Shown here in pieces: positions 36,901-46,296 of a stretch of DNA of 64,000 nucleotides (positions within the stretch are counted from its first letter, which is position 1; each line of letters starts with the position of its first letter). Under the pieces are notes generated by a model. The model did not search any database, had not been told where the DNA came from, and saw nothing but the letters and a program-made list of their open reading frames with translations. Both the position numbers and the translations under genes were made by a program. The stretch is from Acanthaster planci. Lineage: Eukaryota; Echinodermata; Asteroidea; Valvatida; Acanthasteridae. The DNA lies in the NCBI RefSeq assembly GCF_001949145.1, contig NW_019091356.1, positions 4,741,729-4,805,728 of the forward strand, in the 5' to 3' direction.

Positions 36901-38447
36901 GTATTTCACCCCAAAAAACAACCTAGATAAGTTGGGAGAAAAATCAGTTTTTGTGAAATTTTGATAAAAATGCCATGCTAACCCCTTAGCATTTTCATAG
37001 TTCTTCCCCAATTTTCACTAATTTCATCATTGATTTCTTTTGAATGGGAACAAACCAAAATCTCTAAAATTGCCAAAATCAATTTACCCCAAACAATATG
37101 TTTGCAACGTTTGCAGAAAAATGATTTTTTCGTGAAATTTTGGTAAAAATGCAAGGCTAACCCCTTACCATTTTAATCATTTTCACCCCAATCTTCACTG
37201 ATTTCAACAAAACAATACAAATAAGCTCTTAAATTGTCAAAATTAATGTATTTCACCCCTGAAAACAACCTAGATAAGTTTGGAGAAAAATCAGTTTTTG
37301 TGAAATCTTGATAAAATGCCACGCTAAACCCTTAATGGCATTTTCATCAATGTTTTGCCAATTTTCACTGCCTTTGTTATTGATTTCTTTTGAATGAAAA
37401 CAAATCAAAAGCTCTAAAATTGCCAAAATCAATTCATTTACCCTAAACAACAATTTGGAACGTTTGAAGAAAAATCATTTTTTTTGTGAAATTTTGGTAA
37501 AAATGCAAGGCTAACCCCTTGCCATTTTAATCAAATTTTGCCCAATTTTCACTGATTTCATCAGTGATTTTTTTTTTATCGAAACAACACATATAAGCTC
37601 TAAAATTGTCAAAATTAATCTATTTCACCACAAACAATCAACTTTATAAGTTTGGACAAATATCACTTCTGGTGAAGTTTTATCATTTTAATAACATTTT
37701 GCCCAATTTTCACCGATTTCAGCATTCATTTCTTTTGAATGGGGACAATACAAAAGAGCTCTCAAAATCTCAAACTAATCTTTTTCCCCCAAATTTGGAA
37801 ACGTTTGGAGAAAACAAATGTGGCAAAATTAAATAAAAATGCAAGGCTACCCCTTGCCATTTCGATTCATTTTATACCACCTTTGTCACTAATTTCATAA
37901 CTCTTTTGCATCGAATTGAAACAGTACAACTTTGATTTAAAATTTTCAAACTGAATCCAATTTATCTTTACCTTATTTTGAATAAATATGTAAGACTTAC
38001 CTGTTGCCATTTATGTAAGTTTATCCCCTTTTCAATAATTTCTTATCTGTTTTTATTGCAACGGAAATATGCTCAAAAATTGTCCAAAATAATAGATTTT
38101 AAGAAAAAAAGAGATGTTTCGTAGAGTTCGAGAAATATATTTTGGCTAAATTTTACTGAGAATGCTAGGGAAACTTCAGTTCTATTAAGTGTCATTCCTT
38201 CTAACTGTCAACTACATAAATTACCTGTGCCATTTATCATCTAAAACTAATGACCTATAGATTTTGCAAAAATCTATACTTTGAAATCTGTTGTTGTACC
38301 TTCTAAAGTTGCCGGCAGTTGTGCCCCCCATTTTGCGAAAAAGCCTGTGCCACCACCTGCCCAGGGGAAGCAGAACAACCTACATGAAGCTGCTGGACGA
38401 ATTGGCCTCGTAACCAACATCTTCTCGATGTGTTTGAGAGCCGACAT
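33924..38447 (-). CDS. OLAH: S-acyl fatty acid synthase thioesterase, medium-chain type (OLAH/thioesterase II)
   Basis: Alpha/beta-hydrolase that releases medium-chain fatty acids from the fatty acid synthase acyl carrier domain. Six minus-strand exons join in phase to 256 aa, close to the ~265 aa of the vertebrate protein: 38447-38300, 35468-35330, 34957-34858, 34639-34458, 34291-34212 and 34045-33924. The N-terminus reads MSALKHIEKMLVTRPIRPAA followed by CRLFCFPWAGGGTGFFAKWG, the family oxyanion region. Then come VRLPCREL and the nucleophile elbow YGHSFGA, whose Ser96 codon is split by an intron. FFDGTHD (206-210) is the likely acidic position, and LPGGHFFLLD supplies the catalytic His (about 235). 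The start ATG at 38447 is in the same frame as all of this. A different ATG-led frame just upstream is a distractor. Intron 1 contains a satellite array and an assembly gap. Confidence 0.92.
35565..38120. repeat. Satellite array, ~165-190-bp units, inside OLAH intron 1
   Basis: A degenerate tandem array. Landmarks recur at roughly 165-190 base steps: CTCTAAAATTGNCAAAAT at about 35742, 35926, 36093, 36872, 37055, 37227, 37411 and 37598, each followed by CCCCAAACAA and then AAATGCAAGGCTAACCCCTT. Units alternate between an 'A' type (GCCAAAATCAATTTA, TTTTGCAACGTTT) and a 'B' type (GTCAAAATTAATGTATTTCA, CTAGATAAGTTTG), suggesting a ~360-bp dimeric higher-order unit. The right side decays after about 37850. 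The assembly gap falls inside it, so true length is unknown. Confidence 0.9.
36224..36842. other. Assembly gap (N run) within the satellite
   Basis: 619 consecutive N characters; repetitive flanks explain the gap. Confidence 1.
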
Positions 38448-39098
38448 CTTGTGATTGAAATGTAGAATTGGTCAGACGATTGAAAGTTTCCAATATATCA
38501 GGAACAGACAAGTGCCTTCTGTGGGTAATGGTTCTGCTGTTTTTGCAAACCTCATAAGAGTGAGAGTCAGTCATGGTCAGATGATGTAACTGTTATCTTG
38601 TACTCGTCAAAATGCGGGCATCTCATTATCTGCTTCGCATTTGCGAGAGCAGGTCTTTGATCAAGCTGAGAGTTATTACCGGCGAGGTTAAAGTTCAATG
38701 ATAAGTAAAAACATATATACCTTTTTTTTTTTTACAATGTTTGGTATTAGTAGCTTTACAGACACAAAACATTGTTAAAAAAAATCCACTTAGACATTTG
38801 CAATAGGAAGCATCCGTCAGTTCAATACAAAACATGTAACCTGTTGATACAATGTTAATTTTCTGGTCTATCAACTTTCCGTCTGTGTTACATTAACCAA
38901 CTAAATCATACTTACTTCAATTTTATTCTTTAATTCGGCCACCGTACTTCTTTGAAATTGTATTTCAATCATATGAATCTGGATACTTATTTTTAAAAAT
39001 CCAATCTGGAGCGATAGGCCTACTCATCTTTTAAAAAAATATGCCTTGGAGGAACCGAGTCCGTTGTTTGTATCCTAATATTTGTACCGGTCGGAGAT
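38448..39098. other. Upstream region of the thioesterase gene
   Basis: Probable promoter and 5' UTR of the OLAH-type gene and the 3' flank of the cytochrome P450 remnant. AT-rich, with a poly-T run near 38724. No further feature recognised. Confidence 0.4.
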
Positions 39099-41670
39099 CT
39101 ACAGATTGTCGAAATTTCTCAGCTGCACACTCAATAGCAGTTCGTGTTGGTGTTTCACCACTACTTTCACGCAAGGAATCGGCTCAGGTTCCCCCTCCAC
39201 TAAACTCATGAAACCGTCTCAGAAATTTGGCAACCACCGTCCTCACTTGGTTCTAAGCAAACTGTTGCCCCAATGCAATTTCTCGGTCCGAAAGAGAAAG
39301 GCAGGTAGGCAAAGGGGTCCAACTTAGCGAAGTTATGCAGCAGTAACCGAGACGGTTTAAACTCCATGATGTGATCACACCCCCACACGGTCGGGTTGTG
39401 GTGAAGTTGGTAAGATTGACAGCTAGAGTAGCTAGTGATGCCAGGCGGACGGTGACCCTGTTTACGTGGTATGGGGTAGTGAGTGTGTGTGTCGGTGGAA
39501 AGACTGGAGTGTATACTCTCACGACTTCCTTGGTGACCAGGGACGTGTACTACAGGCTGATTTAATCCTTGCTGTGATTGGAGGACAAAATTCAAATATA
39601 GAATTAGTTATGCGCTAAAATTATCAATTTGTCAGACTGTAGAACCGCGTGCAATTTGTAACAACAGTTACGCATGCGCAGATTTTTAATTTCTTTTCTG
39701 AGGTATCCCCGCAATCTCAAGCTAATAATATCTCATGCCTGATCACAACTCTCTGGGTGAAGATTAATTAATACACCAAAGAAACCAAGAATACGTGCAC
39801 AAAACATTCAATATAACCTGGTGATCCGATCAAAGTCCTCGTTGCGAATTGAAGCAACGCATCATCCTCCCTCACTTTGGCCTGATGCTTGGAATACATG
39901 GCTAACGCGTACTATATATCCACGTCGGGGTACAAGATGTCGTGTTGCGTCCACCAAGGAGGACGGTGTTGACTTCATCATCTTTGATCTTCTGATTCGC
40001 TAAGCCACTGCCATCAGCATCAAGAGCCAGGAGTACAGTGTCCAAGACGTCACGGGGGTGGTCAACGGTCGACTGCTTTCAAGCTAAGAAACACGGGGAA
40101 GGGAACAAATATTAATTTTCTGATGACTTCATATGTCATCCTAAGAGAACCTAAAAGTATGTAGTCGATTAATCCGCAACTGTAAGAAGCAAATTGTTTT
40201 CATGTATAAACAGTTTTCGACCTGGACTTCCTATCATTTTATTCCGTTCGACTCTTCTCTTGTTGATCAAACCTTCAGCCACAGTTTGCATATGTCTGTT
40301 GGCTATCTGCCAGTTTTGCCAGTTCCTACAAGGAACCGAAACGGAATACCCTTATATTTAAGGAGCAAAAGATTACTAGCGGTTCCTAATTGGACAGTCC
40401 TTGCCAGGATTGAAGTCATCCATTTCTCCATCTGCCATCGAGTCTTTGAGCTAAAAAAGACACAAAATACGATTTAAGAGATTGCGTGGTGAACACTCCC
40501 GGCCCATATAAATACACGAATCCAACAGCCCTCGAAAAGCTCGACTCTGCAGTTGATTGAAATAATTAAGTCAGACTTCAAATGATCAAAAACTATATGA
40601 AGAATAATGAATGTTCTTCTTTTATCCTTAATTCCATATACATTTATTTGAAGTTTTAAAACAAACACAGTTTCCCATTTGTGGAAAGAATGTTGCACCC
40701 TACCTCCACGTTTCCATCATTGTCATTTCATCAAAAGTCAGTCAATGAAGAAGCGCTACAAAGATATATTTCTTGGACTGAGAAAAACTTCCAATTTTGT
40801 AAAGATAGACTTTGTACATAACCGCTGAAGAAAAGCCAGGATGCAACATTCTTTCCCTCCATTAATTTTTCCTCAAATTCCGGCCGTACCGTAGTCGGCG
40901 TTCAGAAGAGTGCTATAACTACAGCACATGCACAAACTGTAAATGGAAAAAGGCATGAAAAATGGCATATGCCTGATTAATTATAGTCATACATGCCACA
41001 TTTAGTCCCTGGTCTTACCTGACGGTTTGAATGGTGAGAGCAAGAAATGCAGTGGATGATATAAAAGTTACAAAGACCCAGCTCACGCCCAACTTTGAAA
41101 GGTTTACCGGCCACTGCCAGGTGGTCCATCCTACCCGTTAATTACGAAGTCGGCGATGTCTCTTAGTTGACGTTACTGGTCATGGGTAGCCCTTCCCCTA
41201 GCCAGTCTGCAAACAGGTCGTATATTTTTTTACTTAATTTTAATCGAGCCAGAATAACTTGATACCGTGGGTCTGATTGTGTCTGGGTGAACCGGAGTGG
41301 GCACAAGCATGTGACCAAGACGGGTGGTGTAGATACGTGAGAAATCTTCCACCGTTTGAACCCGGGTGCCAAGGGTCCCTGCCTCTGATGACCAAGATGC
41401 CAATGTGACGGTGGACTGGGCAAACAGAAGAGCAAGCGGGTTAACCTTACAGCTTCAAAAACCGACAAGGACAGCTTCAGAACACACACAGTGGCAAAAG
41501 ACGAGACATTATTGTTGTCCACAGCATCATTTAAGTTACAGTTTCAAACGTTAATTGGTAACAAATTTCCAAACCAGAATAGCGATTGCTGTGACGATGA
41601 AAAATGGTACTAGCTGCGGCGTTGGAAGTCTGCGATCTTGTTTTTTATGCAGTGTGGGTACGTAATACAT
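39099..41670 (-). pseudogene. Broken cytochrome P450, CYP4-like
   Basis: CYP4-type enzymes hydroxylate fatty acids at the omega end. Pieces appear in the right order on the minus strand. Around 41670-41555 there is a membrane anchor (LVPFFIVTAIAILVWKFV). Around 41370-41165 there are HMLVPTPVHPDTIRP and DWLGEGLPMTSN. At 40078-39818 there are LLALDADGSGLANQKI and the oxygen-activation region LLGGRNTTSC. At about 39530-39099 there are the ExxR motif (EVVRVY), QLHHNPTVW, the heme loop FSFGPRNCIG and a tail ending RNFDNL. These pieces sit in different frames: breaks occur near 41380, 39920, 39460, at the heme loop (an extra G at ~39270) and near 39195, plus an in-frame TAG right after the heme loop at ~39255. 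The central exons were not found. Assembly error is the alternative, but neighbouring genes are clean. Confidence 0.8.
40689..40850. mobile_element. MITE family 1, copy 2 (inside the P450 remnant)
   Basis: A 162-bp fold-back element ending in AATGTTGCACCCT and its mirror AGGATGCAACATT. It shares the interior words AAAAGTCAGTCA, TGGACTGAGAAA and ATAGACTTTGTACA with the copy at 25231-25422, in the same order and orientation, but has internal deletions. Confidence 0.8.
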
Positions 41671-41739
41671 CAGCTCATCAGAGGTCACATCCCGCCTAGA
41701 AGTCTGTAAAGAATTCCTGAGATTCCGATCAAACAATGA

Positions 41740-41945
41740 CCAACACAAAGGCAGGGGGGTTCTCTCCGTCCCATTTCTTGCTTCAAATGCTCTAAGGCTG
41801 TTGCGCGTTGCACTGCTGTTACTCTGTAGGACCTAAAGAGTAACCTATGTTTTACGACAATAAGGCTTAATCCAGTCGCCTTCAGGTTGGAACGACATTT
41901 GAAGTAAGATATGAGACGGAGAGAATCCCACCTGCTTTGTGTTGG
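41740..41945. mobile_element. Fold-back element with ~50-bp arms
   Basis: The left arm 41740-41789 (starting CCAACACAAAGGCAGG, ending TTGCTTCAAATG) is mirrored by 41896-41945 (ending CCTGCTTTGTGTTGG) with few mismatches. The enclosed centre is about 105 bases. A third partial copy of the arm (TCTGTCTCATTTCTTGCT) lies near 42058. No coding content. Confidence 0.8.
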
Positions 41946-42192
41946 CCATTGTTTCTCTGGAATCTAAGGAACTCTTTTCAGACATTTACGGGGATGTCTT
42001 AGGTAACAATAGTCTAGAGTGTGTATGACGATTGAGCATGTTGAGGGAGGTACCCCTCTGTCTCATTTCTTGCTGGATAAATGGAACGGTCTAAGCCCTG
42101 CGAGAGCAAGGGTCCTTTCTGTGCAGATCTGCAGCGACATGATGGCAGCTTTCCCCAAAAAAGGCCCGCAGAAAACTAGTCCATGTAAATGG

Positions 42193-42297
42193 TTAACCCC
42201 AGAACTGTGGGGTTCCGGTTCGACGTCCGGCGCCGCGCTCGTCGTGCGGGGAGCGCGGCCGATCGACGACGAAGTAACCCCATAGTTGTGGGGGTAA
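42193..42297. mobile_element. Small GC-rich inverted-repeat element
   Basis: TTAACCCCAGAACTGTGGGG at the left is mirrored, with several mismatches, by CCCCATAGTTGTGGGGGTAA at the right. The ~105-bp insert is strikingly GC-rich (GGCGCCGCGCTCGTCGTGCG) compared with its AT-rich surroundings. It looks like a tiny non-autonomous element; no gene inside. Confidence 0.6.
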
Positions 42298-45200
42298 TCT
42301 TATAGAGTGACAGCATCTGAAGAGAACAACCAATTTTAAAGTAGATTAGTCCAAATTATAACTTACACAGTAAAACAAAGTTAACCTATCGAAAAAAAAA
42401 CCCATTTGCTAAGCTTGAGAGGCGCAGATGCTAGTCTGGTTCCCTGCCCAAAGATTTCCTGACGACTCTTGATAACAAAATCTTTGGTCAGGCATCACCC
42501 ACGGATATAAATAGATATGACGCAAGTGTCAGGGGTCAGAAGTTGAGAGCCCTTGTGTTTTCGATTTCACAAGTGGCAACATCTCAAAATTGAGGCTTTT
42601 CCCATGTCCAGTGGCAATAATACAAGTGTATCCCCACTGAGAGCATGTTTCAGGCACAGAGCCTGCATTGGTAGAAGAAAGTTATATTCTGCAATCCGCC
42701 TAGCATTTCGGCAAAGGCAACCTTTGATTTCAGTGTGTAATAGTCAAATGTATTGTAGGATCAACAGCTGCCATCAGGATACGGGAGTTTACGTTCAACA
42801 GCTAGCCTACACCAAGCCGGGAATAATTGAACATCAACGGTACCATCCGAACATGCCGAATATAGACGGGACGACTTCGGAATATTTCGGCTATTTCCGG
42901 GAAACTGGATAAATTCCTCCAGTCTTGGTCACGTGGACATTGGGTGATGCCAGACCCTTGATTCGTAGTCAGAACCATCGGGTCTGGTATCCAAACTAAG
43001 GTACTAAGAAAATGGATTTGGTTTTCCTTGTTGTCCACCGACAGAGGGCGGCCTTCTGAGACGGGAAACAATTTTCTGTCTCGAGTACACTGCACCTCGA
43101 CCTCACATTTCAGATAGCTAGAGGTCTTCGGCTTCTGTGTTCGAATTTCAATAAAATTATTTCCTTTTACAACGAACAAACAGGAATGGGGTTAAGTGAT
43201 AAAGGATATGTGCACTTACTGTCCTACGGCGGCGTTCGGTGGAAAGACGACAGGTGATTGGTCAAACAGTTCCCCTCATGATCATAATGTGAATGACAGT
43301 CGGGCCAGCTGACGCGGCCATGAACTGTAGTTGATACTGAATTTTTGAACAACATTCCTGAGAATTGTTGACGAACATGTTTTGTAGCCGACCAAGACCC
43401 ACGTAATGGAAAACGCGTCGGGAGTCAAATATGGAGTCTGGACTTGGGGAATCATGACGTTTTCTTGGACATCATGAACCAGACGTTTGAGAGAATTCAA
43501 AATCATCCTTGATGAGCGTGAAAAAGTATGGCGATGAGCTTACCGTTGACGAGTCGAAGAAAGTGATGGATGTGGGAACTTTCTGAATTGTCTTGTCTTG
43601 GAAAGGTTTTACAGTTTGAGGTACGTCAAAATGACTTAATTTAACTTCGTTTTTCAACCAGTGGCGTGACTGGGGGTACATTTTGCAGGGGGTGGGGCCC
43701 TCATTTTCCAGAGGGGCAATCAAAGGATTTGTTTCCTTCTCTTATTTCTGAGCGGGGGGGGGATAAGTCTCAAGCAGGAGGCACAGGCCTCTCAGTGCTA
43801 CGTGCCACCCTTAACCCTAACACTCCTCAGTCCTCCAACGGGTAAAGGATTGAGGGGTGTTAGGGTTAATTAATAGTTACGTCATTATTTTCAACCCTGA
43901 TTTAAGAATTTAAATTTCCATCTGATGAAAACCCTGGGGGTATTTTCCGACATTATGTGTAAGAGTTGACAACAAAGCCTTACATTTCGTATTAAACCTT
44001 GCCCAAATAATTCAGATGCATTCGCAAGTAAAAGCTAGGGCTACTAAAGATTTTTTCATCGATAAAATTATGCAATGTCCAATTGGACAGTATACCAAAT
44101 GCCTGATGTCGGGGCTGTTGTCTCTTGCGATTTCCTTCGAAGTTGACATAAGGAGGACAAAGTAGAAAAAATGACTCTAAACCATCAACATTCCTGCATT
44201 CCATCCTAAGTAAGCGCCGTAGGAGTAGACACATGACATGTATATTTTGATATCAATATAGAATAATACAAACGTTTGATGTGTTCTGCGGCGGGAGTTT
44301 CTGGGTACCAGAGGAGCGTGTCTGATGTGACTAGCTGACCGTATCGACCTCGTCAATATATCCACCAGCTGTAGCCAGTCCCATGGGATGTGTCAGTCAA
44401 AGTGTGGCTAATGAACGCGTTCTTGATGGCAGAGCAAAACTTAAAGGTGATTCATACACACTAAATTTATTCATTTGAAATGATAAATGGCTGGTTGGTA
44501 TGAAGGATTGAAACTATCTGATCGGTGCTGCACTGTAAGTATTTCTAAAAAATAAAGCTTTTCTTATTTGTCTTTCATATCACTTTGGAACTACCACTTT
44601 GAAAATCAATACAAATTTCAATTATCCACGTATGAAAGTATTTTCATGATATATCCTGCTTTTAATAGGCCTAAATTCTTTGTTTAAATCTCCAGATGTG
44701 TCCAACCTCAAATCTAATCCCACGTTACGGCAAGCTGGGCCTTGTTTCTCGTGGAAATTTTGATTTCAATTTGTTAAATACGATCACACTCACGCGAGAA
44801 CCTGACTAAATTAAGACTCAGAAAAAAATGGGTTCCTTATTTCCTGTGAAATATTTGTGTTTTTTTCAGAAGCATCACCCAGTATGTATCAGTCACTACT
44901 GTACCTCAGCACGTACCCAATGACTTAATGAACTCGCCCTCAACGAACCTTTGACCCTTCGTCATTCATTCGTCTGACTCTGATTGAAAGTCCTGTCTGG
45001 TTTCTGTTCTACGATAAGCATTAGAGTAACCTGGACTAAAACCAGACTTCTAATTCAATTTGATAAAGCTCATGTAATTGTTTGTTAAGAAACGTGTACA
45101 AAAGTTATTTTATGGTGCACCCAAATTGAAAATAATCGATTATAATGTGCTTTTTTTAAAATGTGAAATCCAATTATTATAAATGTTTGAACTGCTATAC

Positions 45201-46296
45201 GGAAATCTTTTGATACCGGAACAATTAAATGGATAAATAACTGATAATTGTTTGATTAATTTGAAACATTTTAAACACGTTCATTGTTCACTGCTCCTAT
45301 TCCCCATTACAATTTGACAAAGAGTCATTTATGAGTGAGAATTTGGGGGGATTTACTATATTTATTACATATTTTACATTTCAATATTTACTCGTTTAGG
45401 CTATTTTTATATACACAGGACCCTGTACAGCTGTTGCAAGCTGAAATATATTGATCCAAAACGGCACCACTCTGAATAGGAAGAGTTGTGTGCCGTTGCA
45501 TAATTACGGTCAGCAGAAAATTTGATCTGGTAGCAAAACAAATTTAGTGGACACATTTAATTTCACCTTTTTGCAGTACTGTTTATCAGTATATTATCTC
45601 AAATAAGTTAATATCATGCTAATTTTTACACATTATTTGTTTCTAATAAAATCATTGATTGTCACTGACGAGGGCGAAATTCCATCAAAATTAAACCAGC
45701 ACTACCCAATAAAATCGATGAACATTTTTGTTCAGCTCACGTTTGCATTTTGGCAACCATTGCTTCATTAAAATATTGACCGTAACTGGCAGCTGTCGCA
45801 CTGAACACAAATTTTATGAATTTCGTAGCCACGTCACCAAGATAAAAAAATTGATTCCATTGCAGGAACGAAGCCCAGACGTGGCACACTTTCTACCGCC
45901 CTTCTAATGGAAACAGACAGTTCCTGTAGAGTTCGGAAGCGTCTGAGGCAAAACGTGAAACTAGTTTGTTCCTGGTAGGGGTGAGCTTGCAACTCCACTC
46001 CCTGGTTTCATTCAGAATGCTCGAACATCAGAGTTCAAGGTTGGTGCTTCATTAACACCTTAACCTTAAAGGACATAATTCTTAAGCAACAAGAAATAGA
46101 ACCGGACCTTAACTTCGACAATTTTGACTGAATGTTTTTCATCTGCATGATGAGGCCTCACCGAGGGCATTCTGAACGTAGAAAAGAAAGCTACCAATGA
46201 TGTTTACAAGACGTTTCTACTGGCTATTTAAAAATCAAGAGTTTCTGGCTGGATTGATCTAGATACTGTGTCTATTCTTGATCGGCCCCTCTCAAA
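42298..46296. other. Long non-coding stretch before the GalNAc-transferase gene
   Basis: Apart from the hairpin at 43811-43869 I recognise no gene, RNA or repeat family here. It should hold the promoter of the gene that starts at 46297; a weak TATTTAAA occurs at 46225-46232. Confidence 0.4.
43811..43869. repeat. Long hairpin with TTAACCCTAACAC arms
   Basis: The arm 43811-43834 (TTAACCCTAACACTCCTCAG, then TCCT) pairs with 43846-43869 (AGGATTGAGGGGTGTTAGGG, then TTAA), with about two mismatches in 24 pairs and an 11-base loop. It could be a minute fold-back element or fold as a cruciform or structured RNA. Confidence 0.8.

Noticed and set aside
38380-38574. A minus-strand frame starting MTDSHSYEVC at the OLAH 5' end, seeming to need a frameshift to reach the thioesterase sequence
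   Set aside because: The ATG at 38447 starts a different frame that runs without interruption into RLFCFPWAGGG and keeps the correct phase to exon 2, so the gene is intact and the upstream frame is chance.
42205-42230. GGTTCGACGTCC resembling a tRNA box B
   Set aside because: No box A at the right distance and no cloverleaf; the sequence belongs to the GC-rich inverted-repeat insert.
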